The translations under genes and the position numbers were made by a program. Of a DNA stretch of 64,000 bases, positions 1 to 8,405 are shown in pieces; position 1 is the first letter of the stretch, and every line of letters starts with the position of its first letter. The notes under the pieces were generated by a model that saw only the letters and a list, made by a program, of their open reading frames with translations, was not told the origin of the DNA and searched no databases. Location of the stretch: the NCBI RefSeq assembly GCF_050281185.1, contig NZ_JBNNWS010000003.1:248001-312000 (forward strand), read 5' to 3'. Source of the stretch: Heyndrickxia sp050281185 (GTDB lineage: Bacteria > Bacillota > Bacilli > Bacillales > Bacillaceae_C).

Positions 1-1491
1 CCCGTTAATCATTTTTAACACTGGAAGTTCCTCACTATCGGGGTCTGCACTTAAATACACAATATCTCCATTTGATAAAAAATCCGGAAATACTTTATTA
101 TCTTTTGTAGTCGTGATTGGTTTTGCCGCTAATTCAGCTGCGTTTAAGTCGATTAAGTAGAATTGCTCTTCCGTATCAGTAAGATCGATTTGATCCACAT
201 CAGGATCTTCTCCATCAGTAAAGCTCGTTGTTCCTTCTTTACCAACTAAATAAAGAAGTTTTTTCCCATCAGATGATACACGTAGATTGGATTTCGACGT
301 TAATTTATCTTCAAATAGGCTCATTATTTTTCCATCTGCAATCGAAATAGAGGAAATTTTTTCACTTTTATCTCCTTGGATAAAATAAACGCTCTTTCCA
401 TCTTTGGACCAAACAAATTCTTGTTTGGCAGAATCATCGTCATGATTAATTTCCTTTACTTTCTTAGAAGATAAGTCGACTAAGTATACTTTCCCGCTTT
501 CGTCTGAATAAATCGCTTGCTTCCCATTAGGAGATACAGCTAAATCGTAGCCATCTATTTTAAATACGCTTTTTTTAGAAGTCGTATTTAATAGAAGCGA
601 TTGACTGTCTGTTTGTTCCGATTCATTCGTTACTAAAAGCGTAGAAGAGTTAATCCATTGTGGATTATATGTGTCTCCACTAACTAGTCCTGCTGTTGAT
701 ACAAAGTATCCATTAGAAAGGGTAAGAAGATCCCCATCGAATGCTTTAATTAAATCTGATAAATCAGCATATACGGTTCCTTTCACTAAAATCGGATTTT
801 GTTTCAACTTGACAGCTTTATTATTTATCGTTATATTATTTTGTGATAATTTTAGTTTGATCGTTTTACCCTTTTTGCTGACAAGTACATCTTTATTTGT
901 TATTTTCGTAGATGCAGAAAATAATTTTGCGATGTCTTGTACGGAATAACGCTGCTTGTTGTCAATGAATAAAGATTTTACTTTCTTCGAAGTACCATCA
1001 ATAACTAAGCTTTTTTCCATTAATTTAATTTTACTATTTGCTGTTATTAATAGATTTTTATCTATTAATATATCTCCGCCTAATGATTTAACGAAAGACC
1101 CTGCTTCCACAAACAATGTCTTTCCTACCATCTTAGGCGGGGCACTTAATTTCGTCTTCTTTCCATTAACTACCGCATTGTTAGAACCCACTTTATATTC
1201 AATCTTCATTGTTTTATTTCCGACTTTTTTGGTTGCTTCATATGCTTTGGTTTTGTTATTGTATTTCACCGCAGCAGACATAATCTTGGATAGATAGTCG
1301 ATTGAATAAAGTTTAATCTTATTTGATGATATTACTGAAACGACCTTTTCTTGACCATTCACAATGATAGTTGCTTTTTGTACATTCTGCTGTTGGACTT
1401 TGGCGCTTACTTCATTTATGGCCACTGGGGAAACTGCACTTCCCGTTAATAATGCAGCAGTAATGACTAAACTAGAAATCCTCGGCTTCAT
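1..1491 (-). CDS. Secreted stalk-domain (copper amine oxidase N-like) / beta-propeller protein, 3' truncated by window edge
   Basis: The minus strand is open from an ATG at 1491 to base 1 (497 codons) with no stop, so the C-terminus lies outside the window. The start has GGAGG six to seven bases upstream. Residues 1 to about 30 form a signal peptide (basic MKPR, hydrophobic core, VSA cleavage site). Residues about 35-280 look like tandem copper amine oxidase N-terminal 'stalk' repeats, with motifs such as GGDILIDKNL. From about 290 there are beta-propeller (TolB/WD40-like) strands such as AVSPNGKQAIYSD and RVSSDGKKLLYLV. The role is probably extracellular binding or envelope attachment; the ligand is unknown. 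Short open frames on the plus strand here are shadows of this gene. Confidence 0.8.
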   Translation of the reverse strand, partial: MKPRISSLVITAALLTGSAVSPVAINEVSAKVQQQNVQKATIIVNGQEKVVSVISSNKIKLYSIDYLSKIMSAAVKYNNKTKAYEATKKVGNKTMKIEYKVGSNNAVVNGKKTKLSAPPKMVGKTLFVEAGSFVKSLGGDILIDKNLLITANSKIKLMEKSLVIDGTSKKVKSLFIDNKQRYSVQDIAKLFSASTKITNKDVLVSKKGKTIKLKLSQNNITINNKAVKLKQNPILVKGTVYADLSDLIKAFDGDLLTLSNGYFVSTAGLVSGDTYNPQWINSSTLLVTNESEQTDSQSLLLNTTSKKSVFKIDGYDLAVSPNGKQAIYSDESGKVYLVDLSSKKVKEINHDDDSAKQEFVWSKDGKSVYFIQGDKSEKISSISIADGKIMSLFEDKLTSKSNLRVSSDGKKLLYLVGKEGTTSFTDGEDPDVDQIDLTDTEEQFYLIDLNAAELAAKPITTTKDNKVFPDFLSNGDIVYLSADPDSEELPVLKMING

Positions 1492-1664
1492 TTTAAACCT
1501 CCATCTCAAAATGACGAGCTAGTATCAGACTACCAACTTTTTACCAAAACTCCCCTCCTTTATAGTAAAAATTCCTTACACACTTGAAGTATATTCTATC
1601 TTTGTTAAGGGACTTTTTTGGTTTTGTAAAAATTATTAAATAATTATTAATGTTTTTTAAATTC

Positions 1665-1691
1665 GGGACAAAGGGACAGGTCCCTTGTCCC
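1665..1691. repeat. GGGACA...TGTCCC palindromic repeat (REP-like), copy 1
   Basis: 27-nt imperfect palindrome. The plus-strand core reads GGGACAGGTCC, the orientation called 'r' here. It pairs with the opposite-orientation copy at 1959 across a terminator hairpin. Confidence 0.9.
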
Positions 1692-1876
1692 ATTTCGTGT
1701 TAGGTATAAAGAAGGAATCCCGTCATTTGAGATTTTGATCCTGAACTTCCATTTTCTTTTACTTGACTACCTTACTAAGCATTAACTGATATACGCAGAT
1801 ATTTAGATTTAAATTTATATGTTTTGATTCTATTTAATAAATGATAATCCCACTTGAATTTCATACAAACAAGAGA

Positions 1877-1909
1877 AAAGCCCTGCAGTTTGATACCCTG
1901 CAGAGCTTT
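1877..1909 (-). terminator. Rho-independent terminator of the M20 gene
   Basis: The arms AAAGCCCTGCAG and CTGCAGAGCTTT pair with one wobble. On the minus strand the stem is followed by TTTTCTC. It lies about 80 nt beyond the M20 stop codon. The stem sequence AAAGCYCTG/CAGAGCTTT recurs at 5544, 11094 and 13167. Confidence 0.75.
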
Positions 1910-1958
1910 CATATAAAATAATCAGTATCCAGATATAACCAAAAACCCGGTTTGAATT

Positions 1959-1985
1959 GGGACGCAGGACCTGACCCCGTGTCCC
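1959..1985. repeat. GGGACA-type palindromic repeat, copy 2
   Basis: 27-nt copy with core GGACCTGACCCC on the plus strand (orientation 'f'). It ends 2 nt from the M20 stop codon. The last three M20 codons (GRG) also look repeat-derived, because 1991-2000 carries a further half copy, CCCTCGTCCC. Confidence 0.9.
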
Positions 1986-1987
1986 GC

Positions 1988-3178
1988 CTACCCTCGTCCC
2001 AAATACGTTAATACATTATACACTTGCATGGCTGCGCCGATTTTTAGGCTTTCTTCGTCGAGGTTGAAGAGTGGTGTGTGGACGTCATGGATGATTTCTT
2101 TTTCTTCGTTTCGTACACCTAGGCGGAAGAAGGCGCCGGGTACTGCTTCGGCGAAAAAGGCAAAGTCCTCAACTCCAAGGCTTGGAACATCGATCACTTT
2201 TACATTTTCTTCTCCCAAAAGATGTTCGCCACTCAATTTTGCAATATCAACCATATCGTCATCATTAATCAAAGATGTGTAACCAGGTTCAATGGATAGG
2301 ATTGCTTCTCCACCCATCCCTCGGGCAACATATGTCACTGTATCCTCTAAGTTTTTCAGAACAGATCGGCGAACCTCTGGTGTTAAGGTTCGAACTGTAC
2401 CGACTAATGTTACTTCATCTGCCACTATATTGCCTTGTGTTCCTCCATGGATTACACCGATTGAGAGAACTGCTGATTGGCGAGCATCGACTCCTCGGCT
2501 AATAATGGGCTGCAAGGCACTGATGATTTGTGCAGCTATAACAATGGCATCTTTCCCCATATAGGCATAGGCACCATGAGCATTTTTCCCTTTTACCGTA
2601 ATTGTTATCGTATCTGAAGAAGCATTCATCTGCCCATATTTAACCCCTATTTTTCCTACAGGAATATCTGGGTCGACATGTAATCCGAAGATTGCTTCCA
2701 CTTTAGGATTTTCTAATGCTCCTTCCTCAATCATCGGCTTCGCTCCTCCAACCGTTTCTTCTGCTGGCTGAAAAAGTAATTTTACATTTCCTTTAATAAG
2801 GTGCTTGTTTTGATTTAATAGTTTGGCAGCCCCTAATAAAACTGTCATATGAGCATCATGGCCACACGCGTGCATTTTTCCATCAATTGTCGATTTGTAT
2901 GGGATATTATTTTGTTCCAAAATAGGTAATGCATCCATATCCGCACGTAAAGCAACGGTTTTTCCCTCTTGCTCTCCCTTAATTAACCCAACAACACCAG
3001 TATTCGCGATGCCTGCTTCAAAAGGAATCCCCATTTCCTTCAAATATTCACATATTTTATCCTTTGTTCGGAATTCCTCCATCCCAAATTCTGGGTGAGC
3101 ATGGAAGTCTCTTCTCACATCGATTAGCCAAGGTAAAATAGCTGTTGCTTCTTGAAGCAATGTCTCTTTTTCAATCAT
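1988..3178 (-). CDS. M20 family metallopeptidase / N-acyl-amino acid amidohydrolase
   Basis: A 396-residue protein of the M20D (aminoacylase/carboxypeptidase, HipO/YxeP-like) family, which hydrolyses N-acyl amino acids or small peptides with a metal centre. Visible motifs are RRDFHAHPE near residue 22, ALRADMDALP with the metal-bridging Asp, ACGHDAHM, and LFQPAEE with the catalytic glutamates. The length is typical. The ATG at 3178 overlaps the end of the LD-carboxypeptidase gene by 8 nt, implying translational coupling at the distal end of an spmA-spmB-ldcA-M20 operon. The substrate is not readable from sequence. Given the neighbours, a cell-wall-derived peptide or acylated amino acid is a reasonable inference. 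The last residues (GRG) are encoded by a repeat fragment. Confidence 0.9.
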   Translation of the reverse strand: MIEKETLLQEATAILPWLIDVRRDFHAHPEFGMEEFRTKDKICEYLKEMGIPFEAGIANTGVVGLIKGEQEGKTVALRADMDALPILEQNNIPYKSTIDGKMHACGHDAHMTVLLGAAKLLNQNKHLIKGNVKLLFQPAEETVGGAKPMIEEGALENPKVEAIFGLHVDPDIPVGKIGVKYGQMNASSDTITITVKGKNAHGAYAYMGKDAIVIAAQIISALQPIISRGVDARQSAVLSIGVIHGGTQGNIVADEVTLVGTVRTLTPEVRRSVLKNLEDTVTYVARGMGGEAILSIEPGYTSLINDDDMVDIAKLSGEHLLGEENVKVIDVPSLGVEDFAFFAEAVPGAFFRLGVRNEEKEIIHDVHTPLFNLDEESLKIGAAMQVYNVLTYLGRG

Positions 3179-4115
3179 GACAAACCACGCTTTCTTCTAT
3201 GATTAATTCTTTATTTGTTGCATCAAGTCTAGCTTTTACACCAAAAGGCAGTGTCATTTTCGTATCACAATGCCCCGCTTGGACATTATAAATGGTCGGT
3301 TTATTGAATGGGGCAGCAATATTTTTAAAAACATCAATCATATTAAAGCCGCGGGAATAGTTTATTGACTCACATTCCGTAAACGTACCGAAAATAATTC
3401 CTGCTGCATCCTCTAATTTTCCTGCTAAGGCAAGCTGTGTTAACATACGGTCAACCTTGAAAGGCTCTTCACCGACATCTTCTAAAAATAATAGCTTCCC
3501 TTTCGTATCTAACTCATAAGGTGTACCCATTAATGCTGAAACAAGGGCTAAATTTCCACCTACAATTTCCCCTTCTGCAACACCTTCAACAAGAGATTCA
3601 ATGGCAATCCCCTCTGGATTATAAATCTTTCCAACCGGCTCATTGGTGGTCAAAACACGCAATAAAAACTCACGTGTATAATCTGAACAATCTCTTGCTA
3701 AATCAGATGCGGCCATCGGACCATGAATCGTCGCTAACCCGCTATTTTGTAAAATCGCAGTATGTAATGCAGTAATATCACTATAACCGATAAAAAGTTT
3801 TGGATGCTGTGAAATGTTTTGATAGTCGATATGTTGAAGCAATTGTGGTGAACCATATCCACCTCGTAAACATAAAATCGCATCAATTTGAGGGTTTGCA
3901 AACATCTCATTGATTTCATTCGCACGAAGTTCCGATGTTCCTGCTAAATAGCCTCCGTATTCAGCGTAGCAGGTTTCCCCCACCTTCACTTTAAATCCAA
4001 GATTCTCAACTGCTTGAATTGCTTCTGGAACGATTTCTGACTTTGCTGGGCTGGAAGGAGCCGTTAAACCAATGGTATCGCCTAACTTTAGTCGTTTTCC
4101 TTTGATCCTATTCAC
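3171..4115 (-). CDS. ldcA: LD-carboxypeptidase (peptidase S66 family)
   Basis: A 314-residue S66 serine peptidase (LdcA/MccF family). LdcA members remove the terminal D-Ala from murein tetrapeptides; MccF members cleave microcin C-type conjugates. The nucleophile motif FIGYSDITALH, the Glu region FLEDVGEEPFKVDRML and the His region QAGHCDTKMTLPFG are all present, so the Ser-Glu-His triad appears intact. There is no signal peptide, so it is cytosolic. The start is GTG at 4115 with GGAGTGAGG just upstream. It is 35 nt downstream of spmB and overlaps the M20 gene by 8 nt. Murein peptide recycling fits the neighbours; immunity to a peptide-nucleotide antibiotic is the alternative. Confidence 0.88.
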   Translation of the reverse strand: MNRIKGKRLKLGDTIGLTAPSSPAKSEIVPEAIQAVENLGFKVKVGETCYAEYGGYLAGTSELRANEINEMFANPQIDAILCLRGGYGSPQLLQHIDYQNISQHPKLFIGYSDITALHTAILQNSGLATIHGPMAASDLARDCSDYTREFLLRVLTTNEPVGKIYNPEGIAIESLVEGVAEGEIVGGNLALVSALMGTPYELDTKGKLLFLEDVGEEPFKVDRMLTQLALAGKLEDAAGIIFGTFTECESINYSRGFNMIDVFKNIAAPFNKPTIYNVQAGHCDTKMTLPFGVKARLDATNKELIIEESVVCHD

Positions 4116-4150
4116 TGTACCTCACTCCATTCAGATAATTGTAAAGTTCC

Positions 4151-4687
4151 TTATGACATCAATAACCTAACAATAATAACCGACGCAACTATACCAACGA
4201 AATCAGCAATTAACCCAGCAGCCAGTGCGTGACGGCTGTTTCGTACCGCAATTGCTCCAAAGTATACTGCTAATACATAAAAAGTCGTCTCTGTTGATCC
4301 GGATATAACAGAGGCAATATTTCCTATCGTAGAATCTGGTCCAAATGATTTAAATAAATCAACCATAATTCCTTGTGATCCTCCGCCAGATAGCGGCCTC
4401 ATCAATGCCATCGGGATGACTTCCTTAGGCATTCCAATCCATGAACCGATTGGAGCTAATAAATTAGTAAACATATTTAATGCTCCTGATGCACGAAAGA
4501 CTCCAATCGCAACAAGGATTGCCACTAAGTAAGGAATGATTTTTATCGCTGTAGTGAAACCTTCCTTTGCACCCTCTGTAAATGACTCATAAACTTTTAC
4601 CTTGCGAATCATTCCATACAATGGGATGACTAATAGCAGAAATGGAATTGCATATAACGAAATGTTTTTCATAATATCTGCAAACAT
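4151..4687 (-). CDS. spmB: Spore maturation protein B (nucleoside-recognition/GATE domain membrane protein)
   Basis: A 178-residue integral membrane protein with about five hydrophobic segments and the conserved motif LMRPLSGGGSQG, plus SGSTETTFYVLAVYFG, both typical of SpmB. In Bacillus subtilis SpmA and SpmB are needed for full spore core dehydration, and there they sit beside dacB. Here they sit beside ldcA and an M20 peptidase instead. The start ATG at 4687 has GGAGG six bases upstream. The gene is 31 nt downstream of spmA, so it is cotranscribed. The molecular activity of the family is not firmly known; transport of a small molecule is inferred from the fold. Confidence 0.9.
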   Translation of the reverse strand: MFADIMKNISLYAIPFLLLVIPLYGMIRKVKVYESFTEGAKEGFTTAIKIIPYLVAILVAIGVFRASGALNMFTNLLAPIGSWIGMPKEVIPMALMRPLSGGGSQGIMVDLFKSFGPDSTIGNIASVISGSTETTFYVLAVYFGAIAVRNSRHALAAGLIADFVGIVASVIIVRLLMS

Positions 4688-4718
4688 AATATTCCTCCAA
4701 TATCCTAATTAGAATGTA

Positions 4719-5357
4719 TCAAGATGCTTTCGTGCGATCTTCTTCCTTTTTTGCTTTCTCAATCGCCCGCTCAATAGAAAACATCGGTAATTTTTGTAGT
4801 AATAATACTGCTGATATTCCAGCAATCGTAGAAAAAATCGTTGCTAGAATAGTCGGCGCAATAATGGATGTTGGATTATGTGAGCCTGCAGATGCACGCA
4901 ACGCAATTGTCGTAGCAGATATCAACGTTACAGAAGACGTATTAATGGCTAAAAACATAACCATCGCATTCGATGCAATCCCTTTATGAGGATTCAGCTT
5001 ATCTAATTCCTTCATCGCCTTAATTCCTAAAGGAGTTGCTGCATTTCCAAGTCCAAGGATATTCGCACTGATGTTCATCATCATCGCTCCTATGGCTGGG
5101 TGATCTTTTGGAACATCTGGAAATAAGCGAACCATGATCGGACGTACTGCCCTAGAAAGTAATTTTACCAATCCGCTATCTTCACATATTTTCATAATTC
5201 CTAGCCATAAGGCCATCACTCCAATTAAACCGATCGATAACTCAACCGCTGTCCCTGCTGAATTAATAGCAGCATCAGTCACCTCTTGCATTTTTCCATT
5301 TGCCGCACCAACAATAATTCCGATTGCCAGCAGCAAAAACCAAATAATATTTAACAT
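4719..5357 (-). CDS. spmA: Spore maturation protein A
   Basis: A 212-residue membrane protein with the SpmA hallmarks: an N-terminal helix MLNIIWFLLLAIGI, the motif ANILGLGNAATPLGIKAM, and INTSSVTLISATTIALRA. I start it at ATG 5357, preceded by GGAGGGG. A longer reading to 5450 has no ribosome binding site and crosses the promoter. It heads the operon spmA-spmB-ldcA-M20 and has a good sigma-A type promoter about 75 nt upstream, which suggests vegetative expression rather than purely sporulation control. Confidence 0.9.
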   Translation of the reverse strand: MLNIIWFLLLAIGIIVGAANGKMQEVTDAAINSAGTAVELSIGLIGVMALWLGIMKICEDSGLVKLLSRAVRPIMVRLFPDVPKDHPAIGAMMMNISANILGLGNAATPLGIKAMKELDKLNPHKGIASNAMVMFLAINTSSVTLISATTIALRASAGSHNPTSIIAPTILATIFSTIAGISAVLLLQKLPMFSIERAIEKAKKEEDRTKAS

Positions 5358-5429
5358 ACTTTCCCCTCCACCTTTACAAAAAACGTAAATCATTACCTGT
5401 TTTTTCATATTTTCATAGATAATAGTTAT

Positions 5430-5457
5430 ATTATAATAGTAATCTAACAATTATCAA
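5430..5457 (-). promoter_or_regulatory. Sigma-A promoter of the spmA operon
   Basis: On the minus strand TTGATA (5457-5452), a 16-bp spacer and a perfect TATAAT (5435-5430). It lies about 75 nt upstream of the spmA ATG. Confidence 0.7.
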
Positions 5458-5504
5458 TAGTAAGACAAACCTATCTTTAGGTTTATTTCCAGTATCCTAA
5501 TATA

Positions 5505-5531
5505 GGGACGGAGGGTCCGGTCCTTTGTCCC
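5505..5531. repeat. GGGACA-type palindromic repeat, copy 3
   Basis: 27-nt copy with core GGGTCCGGTCC (orientation 'r'). It is separated from copy 4 only by the terminator hairpin at 5544. Confidence 0.9.
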
Positions 5532-5543
5532 TTCAAAAGAGAA

Positions 5544-5579
5544 AAGCTCTGTAGAGATTTATTTTTCTCTACAGAGCTT
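5544..5579 (-). terminator. Rho-independent terminator of brnQ
   Basis: Perfect 14-bp arms AAGCTCTGTAGAGA / TCTCTACAGAGCTT with a short loop, followed on the minus strand by TTCTCTTTT. It lies between two opposed palindromic repeats. Confidence 0.8.
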
Positions 5580-5582
5580 GGT

Positions 5583-5609
5583 GGGACACGGGACCAGACC
5601 CCTTGTCCC
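5583..5609. repeat. GGGACA-type palindromic repeat, copy 4
   Basis: 27-nt copy with core GGGACCAGACCCC (orientation 'f'). It ends 20 nt from the brnQ stop codon. Confidence 0.9.
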
Positions 5610-5629
5610 TAGACACGGGAACCTCAACC

Positions 5630-6988
5630 CTACATTTTATTTACTTCTTGGCCGGCCATGTTTATTAGGGTGGTTGGTTCTTTGCGAGTTTTCGTTACGA
5701 TTAGGCCTATGATGAAGCCTATTAGGCCTGTGGTAATCCAGCCGGCGCCATTTTCAAATAATGGGATGAAGCCGAAGATGTGGTTGATTGCTTCTGGGAA
5801 AACTTTCGCATCCTTCAGAGCATCAAGCACTGCTACAACGCCGACACCGATGATTGTACTGATATAAACGGATCTCCCGCCATTAAATAAATTGTTAGTA
5901 AAAATTAGGGCAATCATTGCTATTGCTAAAGGATAAAGCAACAATAGAATCGGCGATGCCATTGTTAAAATCTTATTTAAACCAAAGTTGGTAATAATCA
6001 TACTTAATAGAGAAAAAAGAATAAGCCATTTTTTATAAGAAATAGATGGTACTATTCTTTCGAAATACTCTGAAACAGCTGCTAAACAAGCAACATTTGT
6101 CGTGATCCCTGTTAAAAAAATTACTGTTCCAATAATATAAATCCCCATCTGACCGAGCAATGCTTTAGCACTTTGAGCTAACACTTCCCCGCCATTATCT
6201 TTGTATCCAATTGCATCAACACTTGACGCACCGATCCATGCCATTGAAATTTGTAAGGCAATCAAACCAATGATCGTAATTAATCCTGCTTTTATAAACA
6301 GCTTAGATACTTGTTTTTCAGACTTAATTCCTAAGGAGCTGATCGATTTTATAAAAATCCCACCGAAAACAAAGGCTGCGAGAACATCCATTGTATAATA
6401 ACCTTGCGTAAAACCTTTCAAGAAAATTCCAGTTGTGTAATTTTCTTGTGGTGCACCAATTTTCCCCATCGGTGTAATAATCGATTTCACAATTAAAATT
6501 AGTAGCAGAATTCCAAAAATAGGAGTGATGATTTTACCTAAACGATCGACAAACTTGGTTGTATTCCAGGATAAGCAAATTGTTAACAGAATAAATAATG
6601 AAGAGAAAATCAATAAGTACAAACTTGTATTTTCTTTCGCTTGAACTAAAGGATTGATAGCGATTTCATAAACAACAGAGGTTGTCCTCGGAATGACATA
6701 TATAGGACCTAGAGTCAAGAAAAGCAAAATGGAGAAGATCATTGCAAAAAGTGGATGGACTCTTCCTGCAAGTCGTTCTACCGTTCCTCCCCCACGGGTT
6801 AAAGCAATAATTGCAAGTAGTACTAATCCAACACCGGTTATTAAAAATCCGCTCATCGCAATCCATGTATTTGTTCCCGCCTGCTGACCGACCATTGGTG
6901 CGAAAATAACATTTCCTGCACCTAGAAACATAGCGAAAAGCATAAATCCAATCGCTAGTACTTGTGAAAATGGCAAAGTTTTTTCCAT
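5630..6988 (-). CDS. brnQ: Branched-chain amino acid transport system II carrier protein (LIVCS family)
   Basis: A 452-residue, roughly 12-helix permease of the BrnQ/LIV-II family, which imports Leu/Ile/Val by cation symport. Diagnostic segments are the N-terminal FMLFAMFLGAGNVIFAPMVGQQAG and FLTLGPIYVIPRTTSVVYE. I start it at ATG 6988, preceded by AAGGGGG; an in-frame ATG nine codons upstream lacks a binding site. It lies downstream of proline dehydrogenase and a proline racemase-family gene, so import of an imino acid or other racemase substrate is a plausible alternative specificity. I see no T-box leader. The 5' region instead carries a large inverted-repeat element at 7069-7217. Confidence 0.9.
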   Translation of the reverse strand: MEKTLPFSQVLAIGFMLFAMFLGAGNVIFAPMVGQQAGTNTWIAMSGFLITGVGLVLLAIIALTRGGGTVERLAGRVHPLFAMIFSILLFLTLGPIYVIPRTTSVVYEIAINPLVQAKENTSLYLLIFSSLFILLTICLSWNTTKFVDRLGKIITPIFGILLLILIVKSIITPMGKIGAPQENYTTGIFLKGFTQGYYTMDVLAAFVFGGIFIKSISSLGIKSEKQVSKLFIKAGLITIIGLIALQISMAWIGASSVDAIGYKDNGGEVLAQSAKALLGQMGIYIIGTVIFLTGITTNVACLAAVSEYFERIVPSISYKKWLILFSLLSMIITNFGLNKILTMASPILLLLYPLAIAMIALIFTNNLFNGGRSVYISTIIGVGVVAVLDALKDAKVFPEAINHIFGFIPLFENGAGWITTGLIGFIIGLIVTKTRKEPTTLINMAGQEVNKM

Positions 6989-7028
6989 TATTTTTCCCCC
7001 TTTAGAATTCTCCAACTTTCAAGGCAGA

Positions 7029-7217
7029 GCATGTGATAGACTGCCGCTCTTCTACCACATGCAAGAACAAAAGCGCAAGCGCCTTGCTCATCGACGTACG
7101 GACTGGAGGGACTTCGACTGAGATAAAGGAAACACGATGAGCCAAAGGCGAATCGATGTTGACTTATCGTAGGGAGAAGTCCTGAAGTCCGCTAGTCGAT
7201 AGGCGCTGGAGCTAGAC
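7029..7217. repeat. Long imperfect inverted-repeat intergenic element with a flanking hairpin
   Basis: 7029-7062 is a hairpin with GCATGTG / CACATGC arms. 7069-7217 is a GC-richer block whose ends are related inverted repeats (AGCGCAAGCGCCT at the left, AGGCGCTGGAGCT at the right). Internally CGGACTGGAGGGACTTC pairs with GAAGTCCTGAAGTCCG, so most of the roughly 150 bp can fold back on itself. It resembles interspersed non-coding elements known from Bacillus genomes; I cannot name the family. No open frame of note. Confidence 0.6.
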
Positions 7218-7293
7218 GTAAACCTCGCTTTTCAGAAAGTTACCCACATGCGAATATTTTATAATTTCCTAAACAAAACTAGATGTTACGGTC

Positions 7294-8283
7294 TCATGCC
7301 TTTTTTTGCTTTTTTCCCTTACTTAATCTTCCTAATAAAAATGCTCCTGCCCCAATTCCAATCATCGTATTTGTTTTCTTATTAAAAGTCTGTTTCAACA
7401 CAAGATTGAGGTTTTGCGGACGTTCTGCTAAACGACGCATAAAATATCCGTACCAATCGGTTCCAAACGGGACATATGTACAGAAATTGTAGCCTTCTTT
7501 TGCAAGCTGTAGCTGTAACTCCTTTCTGAATCCATAGAGCATTTGAAATTCAAACTTGTCCTTCGGAATATTATTTTTTTTCACGAAGTTTTTTACATGA
7601 CTAATTACATGATGATCATGAGTTGCAATCGAAGTAAATTTTCCATGTAGCAAGTGATATTCAATCAATTGGATATAGTTCCGATCAATGTCTTTTTTGT
7701 CTTGATAGGCCAAGTTTTCGGGTTCTTTATAAGCACCTTTTACAATTCTTAAACGATAATCCTTATATTTCTTAATATTTTCTTCAGATTGATAGAAATA
7801 AGCTTGGATGACCGTTCCAATATTATCGTACTCTCTTGAAAGCTCATCGATCAAATCAAATGAAGGCTGCAGGTGCCCGTAATCCTCCATATCAAAGTTA
7901 ATAAAAATATGATGTTCATAGGCTTTTGCGACGATTTCTCGCAGATTATCTTGACAGAAGCCATAATCGATATCAAGGCCAAGCTGAGTAGGCTTTAAAG
8001 AAATATGTGCATCCACCTTATTTTCATGAATCGCTTCAATCACATTCAAGATTTGGTCTCTTGCTTCGATTGCTTCTTCTCTTTCGTACACAAATTCTCC
8101 AAGATTATCGATCGTAGCAGAAATGCCATGTCTATTTAATTCTCTTACACTTTCAATCATTTCATCAATATTTGTTCCTGCTACAACTGACTGTGCCCCA
8201 AGCTTTAATCCCCAACGCTTTGCTCCACTATTAAGTGCCTTATTTTGAGAAAGAAATATGAAAAAATCTTTTGTTAATCCCAT
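7294..8283 (-). CDS. Proline dehydrogenase
   Basis: A 329-residue FAD-dependent proline dehydrogenase (monofunctional PRODH), oxidising L-proline to 1-pyrroline-5-carboxylate. Recognisable segments are HISLKPTQLGLD, FINFDMEDYG, RIVKGAYKEPENLAY, ATHDHHVI, FEFQMLYGFR and YVPFGTDWYGYFMRRLAERP with the substrate-binding arginines. I choose ATG 8283, which has GGAGG eight bases upstream; an ATG five codons earlier is itself part of that binding site. The P5C dehydrogenase that normally completes the pathway is not in the window. It follows the racemase gene by 122 nt on the same strand and probably shares its sigma-54 promoter. Confidence 0.92.
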   Translation of the reverse strand: MGLTKDFFIFLSQNKALNSGAKRWGLKLGAQSVVAGTNIDEMIESVRELNRHGISATIDNLGEFVYEREEAIEARDQILNVIEAIHENKVDAHISLKPTQLGLDIDYGFCQDNLREIVAKAYEHHIFINFDMEDYGHLQPSFDLIDELSREYDNIGTVIQAYFYQSEENIKKYKDYRLRIVKGAYKEPENLAYQDKKDIDRNYIQLIEYHLLHGKFTSIATHDHHVISHVKNFVKKNNIPKDKFEFQMLYGFRKELQLQLAKEGYNFCTYVPFGTDWYGYFMRRLAERPQNLNLVLKQTFNKKTNTMIGIGAGAFLLGRLSKGKKQKKA

Positions 8284-8405
8284 GGTTGGTTCCTCCATTT
8301 GTTGTTATATCGAAAAAACTATATGCTTACAAATAAATCCAGAAATACTGCAAAACAATATTATTTTAAGCTAGTAATAATAATATTTTTGAAGTGATTT
8401 AATTG

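Noticed and set aside
671..1297. Two plus-strand open frames (92 and 113 codons)
   Set aside because: They are antisense shadows of the minus-strand secreted stalk-domain gene, which has a signal peptide and a ribosome binding site.
6989..7293. T-box or other amino acid riboswitch before brnQ
   Set aside because: No AGGGTGGNACCGCG-like box or specifier-loop structure was found.
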